Origin: Chlamydiota bacterium
GTDB taxonomy: Bacteria > Chlamydiota > Chlamydiia > Chlamydiales > Parachlamydiaceae
Length of the DNA stretch: 64,000 nt
NCBI GenBank assembly: GCA_013287915.1
Contig: JABDCX010000005.1
Span: 1-64,000, forward strand
Direction of reading: 5' to 3'
The first letter of the stretch is position 1, and each line of letters begins with the position of its first letter. The notes under the pieces are model-generated. The model was not told the origin of the DNA, made no database searches, and saw nothing but the letters and a program-made list of their open reading frames with translations. Both the position numbers and the translations under genes were made by a program. Positions 33,767-41,790 of this stretch are shown here, one piece after another.

Positions 33767-35151
33767 ATACTTTTGAGAACTATTTTGTTCGATCTGTTAT
33801 CAGCCACCAGACGGGAGATGATTCGAGATCATTTTTGTACCTAGGATTACAGTATTTCGATCGCACAGCTAACTCAAGTGAAATAGAACGATCTGCTTCG
33901 TCCATTTTACAAGAACGGGGCACGGACGTGAAAGGCAGGAGGTATCGTTTTGGAAGCAACACGGCAACTCAAACGGCAAGAGATCGAGCGCTAGACATTT
34001 GCTTCCAGAATAGATATGCGGCTCAGCCAGAGGTGTTAATTGATTGGGCGCAAATGATCGACCCTAACGCTGCGCCACGCTATCCGATCTGGAAGAGGGT
34101 GTTTTTGATCAGCTTGCCCAAAAGAGCTTCGGAACTATTGAGTTCATATTGGATCAAAATAACCTGCTCAATTTTTGTAGCAGATAAAATCAAAAAACTA
34201 TTGGAGTCGGCCTATCGCGCGAATCAGGCGATGATTGGTTCAAAAATTGTTCCTTTTGTGATTAACCACACGCCGATTCAGGCGATCCGTTTAGGCAACC
34301 GGATCATGGATGGGGTGGATCTGATTTTAAATAATAAATTCAGGTTGGTGAGTTATTTATTCCTTTCACAGTTTGTTTGCAGTATTGCAGCGAATGCGTT
34401 TAAAAATGCTCAGGCAACTCCAGCGGAAAGACAGCGCTTACGAGGACAGTTTGGTATTATTGAGCAATGGGGAGTCACACCTGACGGGTTACCCCGTCCT
34501 TTGGATCTCGTCTTCCGCATTGTAAATTTTGTGAGCTTCAAATTTGTGCGGAATTTTGTCTTTTTTGCACCAGTGTGTACGGTCAATTATTTAAATGAAC
34601 GGCGACAGGAGTTCCAGGAATTTCTGTCCGCGAGGGGGAAAGATTTAGCATCGTTAGTCAGCCAAATTGAAAAAAATTACGCCCGAGAGAGATGCGCGGC
34701 GGCTAAGAAAAAAACCTATGCTATGTGGAAAGGGCTCACAGAGAAGTATAAGCCAGGCGCGCCAGAGTTATCTCAAAACTCTACCCGCCCTTTTGGGGAG
34801 AGGTGCGTCCGGGCTTTGTCGAAATTTGAGACCCCTTTAGTCGAAAACATCACAGCTTTGATTGAAGCCGTTCTTTTGCATGTTTTATTGAAAAAGTGGC
34901 CTTCTGGCGATACCTACAATAACATTTTCAAGCTTGTTGTCCTACACAATTTAGCTGGACGCCTCTGGGAGATGAGGGGGAATGAATACAATAAGCAACG
35001 ATTCGAACATATCAGAAATGAAGAGGGGTATGTGCCAGCTGCTTTTGCAAAAATAACCACGGAAGCAGTTTCTATTCTTGCCCGAGGTTTGTTTCTCTAC
35101 AGCATCCTTGGCCATTTCAAGAGCATTAAACCTTCACCTGCTGCAAAATAA
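33763..35151 (+). CDS. Membrane-associated lineage-specific protein, unknown function
   Basis: A 462-residue protein whose start overlaps the stop of the preceding gene. It has several hydrophobic segments: around residues 132-150 (LSSYWIKITCSIFVADKI), 210-228 (SYLFLSQFVCSIAANAF), 272-292 (FVRNFVFFAPVCTVNYL) and 380-400 (ALIEAVLLHVLL). It is probably an integral membrane or inclusion-membrane protein forming a unit with the 752-residue partner. Family not recognised. The frame extends upstream to 33706 in the previous gene, but the ATG at 33763 is favoured by the coupled junction. Its end overlaps the convergent gene by 26 bp. Confidence 0.65.
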   Translation: MNTFENYFVRSVISHQTGDDSRSFLYLGLQYFDRTANSSEIERSASSILQERGTDVKGRRYRFGSNTATQTARDRALDICFQNRYAAQPEVLIDWAQMIDPNAAPRYPIWKRVFLISLPKRASELLSSYWIKITCSIFVADKIKKLLESAYRANQAMIGSKIVPFVINHTPIQAIRLGNRIMDGVDLILNNKFRLVSYLFLSQFVCSIAANAFKNAQATPAERQRLRGQFGIIEQWGVTPDGLPRPLDLVFRIVNFVSFKFVRNFVFFAPVCTVNYLNERRQEFQEFLSARGKDLASLVSQIEKNYARERCAAAKKKTYAMWKGLTEKYKPGAPELSQNSTRPFGERCVRALSKFETPLVENITALIEAVLLHVLLKKWPSGDTYNNIFKLVVLHNLAGRLWEMRGNEYNKQRFEHIRNEEGYVPAAFAKITTEAVSILARGLFLYSILGHFKSIKPSPAAK

Positions 35152-35776
35152 GGGAGCTCCAGCTGCCGGGGTTTTGGTCGATCTGGAAATCGTCTGAAAC
35201 GACTGTGAAGTGTTGAGCGGGTTGGTTGGAACGGTTGATCCGGTAGGCAAAGCCGAGGCGTTTGAACTGGGAAGGGTCGTAGCCCATGAGGCAGTGAGCG
35301 GGGATAAATAGCTCTGCCTCATATCCTGAAGAACTTTTTTTTACTTTCACAACGAGATCGGCGGGGTTGCAGAGAGGGTGGGAATCTTCTGTGCGGAAGT
35401 GGGTGATCTCACCGGCTTGGACTCCTTCGAGAGGTTCAGGGAGGAGATAGAAGTGGTGGCAAAAGCGGGTGTTAAATCCCCCCGATTTTACATCGCGCGT
35501 GTCGATAAAGAGCTCGATGCTGTCGCCTTCGGTAAGAGCGGGATAGGCAATATGGCGGATCGGCTCGCGGACAGCACAGACACAACGCAACCCCTCTTCG
35601 TTCCAGCCGAGGTACACCTCTGCGAACGTCTCTTCAGAACAAAGAGCGCTGGTATCGGGTAATCGATATCGCTCTTTGGAGGCGCGTCCCTTGGCTTCAG
35701 TTGGCGGCCAATAGTGGCAATCGGCGCTGATCTGAAAAAAATTGACGGGTGTAAGCGGGACGAATTCTTCTTCCAT
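35126..35776 (-). CDS. CBM9/DOMON-like beta-sandwich protein
   Basis: A 216-residue protein resembling the carbohydrate-binding family 9-like fold: VYLGWNEEGLRCVCAVRE, EGDSIELFIDTRDVK, SGYEAELFIPAHCL and LGFAYRINRSN. Such domains bind sugars or haem in extracytoplasmic proteins, but no signal peptide is seen here. The ATG comes directly after the stop of the SurA/PpiD-like gene on the minus strand, so both are on one transcript. The function is not known. Its 3' end overlaps the convergent plus-strand gene. Confidence 0.65.
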   Translation of the reverse strand: MEEEFVPLTPVNFFQISADCHYWPPTEAKGRASKERYRLPDTSALCSEETFAEVYLGWNEEGLRCVCAVREPIRHIAYPALTEGDSIELFIDTRDVKSGGFNTRFCHHFYLLPEPLEGVQAGEITHFRTEDSHPLCNPADLVVKVKKSSSGYEAELFIPAHCLMGYDPSQFKRLGFAYRINRSNQPAQHFTVVSDDFQIDQNPGSWSSLILQQVKV

Positions 35777-38212
35777 CTATTGATTCGCGGGTTCTTCCTC
35801 TTGAGAGAGGTTCTTGAGATAGTCTAACGAGATCGCCTCTTTGAGGTTCATTTCGGTCAGCAAGCTTTGCATGAGCTTCACTTGTGCCCCTTCGGAGAGC
35901 AGGCGGTGGGCTTGTGCGACGTTAGCGCTGGTGGTGAGGTCAGTGGCTTGGTTGCCGCGCTTGATCACGTAGAAGAAATTGAGATCTCCGTTTGCAGGAG
36001 CGTTTACTTTGCTAAAGGCGGGTGGTTTTAGGGCAAAGATCTTCTCTTTGTCAATGGTGCTATCGGTGCTGCTTTTCGTCAGCTGTTGACTCGTGCGGAT
36101 CAGCTTCCACTGGTCGGCAAGTGAACCGTTTGGCTTGGAGGCTTCTGTTTGAGCTGCAGGGGTTGCTTCTCGGGTAAGCGTGGCTGCAAGGCTGGGTTGC
36201 TTGCTGATTTTTTCTTGGATCCCTTTCACATAAGGGTAGAGGCGATAGGTCGCTGCTAGGTCGCCGATCACTTTTTCTGGCGTGGCCAATTTTGTCTCCG
36301 CAGCATAGACAGAAGCGTAGGTTTGGTAGATTCCACCGAGCATAGGACGGAAATAGTCATCTGCAATTTGGTCTTTGACGTCGTTGAAGGGTTTCCACGA
36401 TTTGCTTGCGGTTTGGAATTCTGCTGCGCGATCTTCTCTGATTTTCTTGTAATGCTCTTGCAACCGTTGGTCTAACAGTTGATCGAGGGCGCCACTTTTG
36501 TCCGCTTCAGCAAAGGTGAGAATTTGGGCTTTAGGGGATTTTTCGACGATTCCGATCCGGTAGTAGGTCTCCTTATCTCCGGTGAAGAGTGCAAGAGCAG
36601 AAGCGGCGCTCTTTGCAGCTTCGGTTGTCGCTTCTTCATTGAGTTTAGGGGCTGTATCGAGAATCTTGATCAATTTTTTGCCAGACGAGAATCCTGCAAA
36701 TGGCGTATCCCCTTTTGCTTCCGTCAGAGCAATGCTTTTCTGGGCTGGCTCTGCTTTATTCAAAGCTTCCACAATCCACTCAGGGTGCGCTTCGATCAGG
36801 GATGCTCTCGCAAAGGCATCCACCTTTTGCCTCGTCTTTTCATCTAAGGCTTCCAGGGCGGTGAACCGTTCGCTTGGGGTGGTGTTCTCTTTCAACTGGA
36901 GGTCTGGAAATTGGGCGCGCAGTTTTTGCCACCCGTCAGAGCTATTTTCCCATGCCCAGGTTTGTTTTAAGCTAATGCCAGCTTCGATCGCTTTTTTGCT
37001 TGCTTCGGCAATTTGCAATACGTACTTCTTTTGAACGAGGGATGGGCTTTTTTTGGAGATCTCTTCGAGCGAGAAAAACTGCGTCGGGAGAGTCAGTTTG
37101 GCAAGGTCGTCCCGTTTGGCTATTGCCTCGAGATAGATTTCAAATTTTTGCAATCCGCGATAGGTGTTGAATTGAAACTCTTTAGGCAAGCGGTAGCTTT
37201 CCCCTTCCACTGCTGTGAGGGCAAATTGGTTGAAGGCGCGGAAAGAGAAAGGATCGACGAATTGGGCGCTTCCTAAGTCTTGGAACAGACGTCTAAAGAG
37301 GAGGACCTTTTGCCAATTCTTCGCCGCTATATTTTGATCCATTCCTAAGCGTCGGAGTTGCTCTTGGTAGTACTCGTGGCTGTTGCGCACGTTGAGGTGC
37401 GGGCTATTTTGGTTTTGGCGGTAGCTCATCTCTGCATTGTGCGTCAGGTCTGCAAGTGCTTCTGCTTTGGAGACCTCATAGCCTCGCTGTTCGGCGATGA
37501 TGGCTGAGTTGATGATAAATTGAGCCACAAGGCGCACGAAACGGGGGCCAAACCAATCCTCCGCGGTGTGATAACCGAAGAGGGAGAGGTCTAAATAGTT
37601 AAGGTTTGGGTCGGGTGTGAGCCATGAATGTTGAGACTCTTGGTAGCGCAACACCTGCTTTAGCAACGGAGCTGGAAACTGTTTTTCCATCAAGAAAAGA
37701 GCCATCCGTGCGCGTAAGGCTTCCGCGGAGCTGGGGTCGTTGGTGTTGCGGAGCAAGTTGTAGAAAGAGGTCATGTTGGGGTTGACGTAGTTCCACGCGG
37801 CTTCCGTTGTGATAAATGGTGCTTTTGGATGTGTGTAGAGTTGGTAGCGTCTCTCTTTGTCGTGTCTGGCTTGCAGGTCGGGTTTGATTTCGTTTAGGTA
37901 TTGCTCTGCAAGCAACACGCCCAAGCCCGTGTCGATAAAGTTTCTTGCGATCACCCCATCGTTCAGGAAGTTTGGGCCCCACATGCCGCCAAAGATCACC
38001 TTATCTCCACTATCCGTGCTGATAAATGCGACCATTTCGTCCAGTTCATGGCGCGTGACAACAGTCCCATCGACAGCCTTGAAGGCGATCTGTTCGCGGA
38101 ACGAGCCGTCCGACAGCGTTCCGTACGTTCCGAAGAACGAAAACGAGATGACGATGACGATCGTGATGAGGATGTAGAGTGCCCGTTGGTATTTGCGAAA
38201 CAGCTGCAGCAT
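35777..38212 (-). CDS. SurA/PpiD-like periplasmic chaperone, large
   Basis: An 811-residue protein with an N-terminal signal anchor (YQRALYILITIVIVISFSFF) in the same position as in PpiD, followed by a SurA_N-like helical domain (TVVTRHELDEMVAFIS) and a long helical periplasmic part. No clear parvulin rotamase motif could be found, so it is probably a chaperone rather than a prolyl isomerase. It would assist outer membrane protein folding. I choose the start at 38212 (MLQLFRKYQ), which has GGAGA upstream; the frame reaches 38248. It is followed immediately by the CBM9-like gene. Confidence 0.72.
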   Translation of the reverse strand: MLQLFRKYQRALYILITIVIVISFSFFGTYGTLSDGSFREQIAFKAVDGTVVTRHELDEMVAFISTDSGDKVIFGGMWGPNFLNDGVIARNFIDTGLGVLLAEQYLNEIKPDLQARHDKERRYQLYTHPKAPFITTEAAWNYVNPNMTSFYNLLRNTNDPSSAEALRARMALFLMEKQFPAPLLKQVLRYQESQHSWLTPDPNLNYLDLSLFGYHTAEDWFGPRFVRLVAQFIINSAIIAEQRGYEVSKAEALADLTHNAEMSYRQNQNSPHLNVRNSHEYYQEQLRRLGMDQNIAAKNWQKVLLFRRLFQDLGSAQFVDPFSFRAFNQFALTAVEGESYRLPKEFQFNTYRGLQKFEIYLEAIAKRDDLAKLTLPTQFFSLEEISKKSPSLVQKKYVLQIAEASKKAIEAGISLKQTWAWENSSDGWQKLRAQFPDLQLKENTTPSERFTALEALDEKTRQKVDAFARASLIEAHPEWIVEALNKAEPAQKSIALTEAKGDTPFAGFSSGKKLIKILDTAPKLNEEATTEAAKSAASALALFTGDKETYYRIGIVEKSPKAQILTFAEADKSGALDQLLDQRLQEHYKKIREDRAAEFQTASKSWKPFNDVKDQIADDYFRPMLGGIYQTYASVYAAETKLATPEKVIGDLAATYRLYPYVKGIQEKISKQPSLAATLTREATPAAQTEASKPNGSLADQWKLIRTSQQLTKSSTDSTIDKEKIFALKPPAFSKVNAPANGDLNFFYVIKRGNQATDLTTSANVAQAHRLLSEGAQVKLMQSLLTEMNLKEAISLDYLKNLSQEEEPANQ

Positions 38213-38312
38213 AGATTTTGTCTCCTGTATAAGGAGGGAGAATAGCAAAAACAGCCCTTTACCGACAAGCTGATTTCCACGCGATAATGATGATTTATAA
38301 AGTTAAAATAAA

Positions 38313-38341
38313 TTGACAATTAATTATTTTATTAATAGTAT
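38313..38341 (+). promoter_or_regulatory. Predicted sigma-70 promoter
   Basis: TTGACA, 17-bp spacer, TAGTAT, in an AT-rich gap, 37 bp before the ATG of the gene at 38378. The -35 matches the consensus. Confidence 0.55.
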
Positions 38342-38377
38342 AAAGCTAGAGTTTCTGGTTTTTTGTTGCGAGGGAAT

Positions 38378-39484
38378 ATGACAAGTATGCAAGCCTCTTT
38401 TCCAACGCCCGATACAAACAGAATAGGGCAGGGAGCGGGTTCTTGGAACCCCGCTCGGTCGGCAATCCTCAATCCAAAAAGGGAAATCCCCCCGATAAAT
38501 GCTTACGTTCCGGGAGATAATGCAAAAGCGCGAAAAGAGCTGTTGGGGAAACTCGATCGCCTCAAGCAAGATAAGACCCTGACAGAAGGGGAAACCGCTT
38601 TTGTAGAGGACATGTACAAAATGGCGACAGCCTATGATCCGGCCCATGCCCATGAGTTACCTGCGCGATTTCAAAAAGATGGCGATTTAGCAGCGGATAA
38701 AAACAAGATCATCGAACACCTCAATCAGGCTTGTCATACGAACGATCTCTCTCCTGAGTTTGTGAACCAGGCGTGTGCAAAAGTACACGATAGCTATTTT
38801 GAGAACACGCAACTCCCTTTGATTAACGATCCCCACCATCCGCTCGTCGGAGGCTCTATTGACGATGTCTTGCAGAAGCTCGGGGTCGAGAAGGATGCCA
38901 GTTTACAGAAAAAAACAGAAGTCTTAGGGCAATATTTTAAAGATCCTGCAGCTGTTCTTGAGAAAAGCGTCCTGTTCAAAACTAAAATCACGATTGGGGA
39001 TCTCAAAGAAGAGGGTGACATTCGCAAACGCTTTTTTAAAGAGATGGGAAAAGATCTGATGGAAAAAGAAGATTTGCTGAACTCTAAAGTTGCCAGTGGG
39101 ATCATTGTGAACACGGTTTCTAAGCCGGGCACTCAAATTGCTGCAGAAATTCGTTCGGGAAAAATGAAAGGGTCCGCAGGAGAGACTCCTGAGGTGCTTC
39201 AGAAGAAGTTTAATGATTTGCAAAAGGATGCCATTGTGCGAGCTTTGGCGATGACTCGGCTGGATGAGCTGTTTGTGTCCAAAGGGGTCGGTGGCATCAG
39301 CGAAAACAATGGAAATGAGGTGATCGTCGATATGACTCATGCCATGTGGGGCGTGATGAGTGGCTGGGGTTCTGACCAAGTCACTTCCACGAGCGGGCTT
39401 AAGCCCGATATCCAACGGATCGATCTCGTGTCTCATCAATCGGTCGTCAATGCGGGCCTCGTTCAAAACCTTCCTCGTTCATAA
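38378..39484 (+). CDS. Hypothetical soluble protein
   Basis: A 368-residue soluble protein of unknown function. A flexible N-terminus of about 50 residues (rich in P, N, G) is followed by a helical charged domain (KARKELLGKLDRLKQDKTL) and a C-terminal mixed part with SENNGNEVIVDMTHAMWGV. A flexible N-terminus of this sort can be a type III secretion signal; this is inference. Start chosen at the ATG after GCGAGGGA. It has its own AT-rich promoter and overlaps the convergent hemG gene by 22 bp. Confidence 0.65.
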   Translation: MTSMQASFPTPDTNRIGQGAGSWNPARSAILNPKREIPPINAYVPGDNAKARKELLGKLDRLKQDKTLTEGETAFVEDMYKMATAYDPAHAHELPARFQKDGDLAADKNKIIEHLNQACHTNDLSPEFVNQACAKVHDSYFENTQLPLINDPHHPLVGGSIDDVLQKLGVEKDASLQKKTEVLGQYFKDPAAVLEKSVLFKTKITIGDLKEEGDIRKRFFKEMGKDLMEKEDLLNSKVASGIIVNTVSKPGTQIAAEIRSGKMKGSAGETPEVLQKKFNDLQKDAIVRALAMTRLDELFVSKGVGGISENNGNEVIVDMTHAMWGVMSGWGSDQVTSTSGLKPDIQRIDLVSHQSVVNAGLVQNLPRS

Positions 39485-40791
39485 GATTCTTGGATGCAGT
39501 CGTTCACGGAGACCCCGTTCCAAGAACTCCCCATCAAAGTGACTTTTGAGTGAAACAGAGAGTCTATCTCTTCATTTAATGCTGTGACCCGGCTCTGGTG
39601 CCCAAGGGTATATTGTGGGATGGCATTTATTGCACGGGAAACAAAGGCAACATGAGGTGGTTGTTGCAACCCTAAGTGTTTGTAGAGGGATTTTTTAGAA
39701 AGGGCGATAAGGGCATCGTCGCTCATTTCTACGACCGGAACCCCAACTGTTCCGCCAAGCATCACGGTTAAGCGCGTTTGCTTCTCATGCTGATTTTGTT
39801 GAGGGAAAACAGAGGAATCGAAAATGACCCCTAAGATAGGTTCGTTCTCTTTTGTAGGGACTAAATAGCCAAAACCTCTTTTTGTGAGGACCGATTTATT
39901 CCACCCGAGATGAACAGCGGCGACTGTCGCTGTTGAAAACTGCTTCAATGGCTCTGCTAGCGGTGGGATGAAATGTGGAATGGCGTGAGCAGGTGTACAC
40001 ACATACACATGGTCTGCCGCGAGTTGTTTCTGGGATGTTTTGACAACGATGCCCGACTCTGAAGGGCTGATGGAAAGAACAGGTGTATTTAATACCAAGT
40101 GTTCTTTGAGAGCATGGCCTAAGGACCTTGTTAATATTTCCATCCCCCCTTTTAAGGTGATGATCGGAAATTGGTTCATCTTTTGGTTTTTTTCTCTTTT
40201 TTGTTGCCATAGCGCTCGGACGAGACTTCCATAGTGTTTTTCGTGATTTGCAAATTCGGGAAAACAAGAGGGAAATGAAAGGGCGTGGCTATTGCCTGCA
40301 TAAATTCCTAAGGTCAACGGGTCGAACAGTTCTTCGGCAAATGCTTTGGAAAAGCGGCGCGTCATAAATGAAGCGATGGTTTCATCTGCTAGATTGGCAG
40401 GGGGAATATTTCTTTCCTTCCAGAGCAAAGGAAGAAAGCGCCGCGTCAAAGGCGAAAGGCAAGCGCCCAATAAACTGGAGGGGAGTCTTTTCAAATGTCC
40501 TTGCGTAAAGAGATAGCGGTGGCGCGCTTCTGGAGAACATGGAATTATCTCGTCTTGTAATCCCAGTGCTTCTAGTAACTGCAAGGTGGCTTGTCCAGAC
40601 CCACGCGTGCGGCAGCTTCTTGGGCCTGTGTCGAATAAAAACCCCTCTCGCTGCACGGTTTTGATCCAGCCGCCGGATCGCTCTTCTTTTTCCAAAATGG
40701 TGATCTTTACAGTGGCTCCAAAACGCTGCTTCAAGAACCAAGCTGTCGCAAGCCCGCTGATTCCTGCCCCGATCACAATATAGTGTTTCAT
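39463..40791 (-). CDS. hemG: Protoporphyrinogen/coproporphyrinogen oxidase (HemY-type)
   Basis: A 442-residue FAD enzyme. The N-terminus has the dinucleotide-binding motif IVIGAGISGLATAWFL and EKEERSGGWIKT, then RSCRTRGSG. The C-terminus has GSSWNGVSVNDCIQES, typical for HemY-type oxidases. It oxidises (proto/copro)porphyrinogen IX in haem synthesis. I name it hemG after usage in Chlamydia; biochemically it is HemY-like. The ATG overlaps the hemE stop (ATGA), so tkt-hemE-hemG are one transcript. Confidence 0.88.
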   Translation of the reverse strand: MKHYIVIGAGISGLATAWFLKQRFGATVKITILEKEERSGGWIKTVQREGFLFDTGPRSCRTRGSGQATLQLLEALGLQDEIIPCSPEARHRYLFTQGHLKRLPSSLLGACLSPLTRRFLPLLWKERNIPPANLADETIASFMTRRFSKAFAEELFDPLTLGIYAGNSHALSFPSCFPEFANHEKHYGSLVRALWQQKREKNQKMNQFPIITLKGGMEILTRSLGHALKEHLVLNTPVLSISPSESGIVVKTSQKQLAADHVYVCTPAHAIPHFIPPLAEPLKQFSTATVAAVHLGWNKSVLTKRGFGYLVPTKENEPILGVIFDSSVFPQQNQHEKQTRLTVMLGGTVGVPVVEMSDDALIALSKKSLYKHLGLQQPPHVAFVSRAINAIPQYTLGHQSRVTALNEEIDSLFHSKVTLMGSSWNGVSVNDCIQESYERGRF

Positions 40792-41789
40792 GCGTGCACG
40801 CACTCTAAGAGGGCATGGACTGACTCAAGAGGCGTCTGTGGCAGAATCCCATGCCCCAAGTTAAAGATAAACCCGGGATCGCCTCTCATCGCAGTTAAGA
40901 GGGTATTGACCTCTTCCCGTATGCGTGGGAGAGGTGCAAACAGACAATCGGGGTCGAGGTTGCCCTGCAGAGCGATTGTGTTCGGGATTGCTTGTCGCAT
41001 TGCCCCCATCTCTTGGTTCCAATCGATGCTGATGGCTGTGGGTTGTGCTGCCGCGATCAATTTTGCAAACGGCCCTCTGCTAAATACAATGACAGGCACT
41101 TTGTGTTGAATCGCGCCAATGATTTTTTTGATGTAGGGCAACGAAAAACGGGAGAAATGAGCAGGAGTGAGTACGTTAGCCCACGAGTCAAAGAGTTGGA
41201 CGGCATCCACACCTGCTTCAATTTGCATGGCAAGGGAGGCGATCACGTCGTTTGTCAATTTATCCAATAATTTGTGAAATGAATCGGGGTCTTGCAGCAT
41301 CCACCGCTTTGTTGTGTGCAGATCGCGGCTCGATTTGCCTTCGATCATGTAGCTGGCGATCGTAAATGGAGCGCCACAAAATCCAAGTAAGGGAACTTGT
41401 AAGGTGGGTTTTAAGAGTTTGATCCCTTGTGCTAGATAATTAAGTTTTTCCCCTATTTCCACATGTGGCAACGCGTGAATGTCTGCTGCTGTTTTCAAAG
41501 GCCGTTCAATGATTGGACCTGCCTGCTCCTCAAACCGCAATCCCACTCCCAAAGCTTCTGGGATCGTCAAAATATCGGAGAAAACGATCGCTGCATCAAA
41601 GGCGAAGTGACGGAACGGCAAGAGGGTCACCTCAGCGACCAGCTCAGGCGTGTGGCACATCTCTAAGAAGGAGTAGCGTCCGCGGAGCGCTCGGTATTCA
41701 GGAAGGTATCTTCCCGCCTGTCGCATCAGCCACAAGGGTGGTCTTCCTTGGTTTTTCCCTTGTAGGGCATCGAGCAGGCGTCTATTCAT
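40788..41789 (-). CDS. hemE: Uroporphyrinogen decarboxylase
   Basis: A 333-residue HemE. Signature 1 is PPLWLMRQAGRYLPEYR and signature 2 GFCGAPFTIASYMIEG; VQLFDSWANVLTP and FSRGPFAKLI follow. It converts uroporphyrinogen III to coproporphyrinogen III. The frame is open upstream to 41891, but the start MNRRLLDAL at 41789 gives the normal length and lies one base after the tkt stop. Confidence 0.94.
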   Translation of the reverse strand: MNRRLLDALQGKNQGRPPLWLMRQAGRYLPEYRALRGRYSFLEMCHTPELVAEVTLLPFRHFAFDAAIVFSDILTIPEALGVGLRFEEQAGPIIERPLKTAADIHALPHVEIGEKLNYLAQGIKLLKPTLQVPLLGFCGAPFTIASYMIEGKSSRDLHTTKRWMLQDPDSFHKLLDKLTNDVIASLAMQIEAGVDAVQLFDSWANVLTPAHFSRFSLPYIKKIIGAIQHKVPVIVFSRGPFAKLIAAAQPTAISIDWNQEMGAMRQAIPNTIALQGNLDPDCLFAPLPRIREEVNTLLTAMRGDPGFIFNLGHGILPQTPLESVHALLECVHA

Positions 41790-41790
41790 C

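Noticed and set aside
38924-39466. 180-codon open frame on the minus strand
   Set aside because: Antisense to the 368-residue gene that has an RBS and promoter; no recognisable protein.
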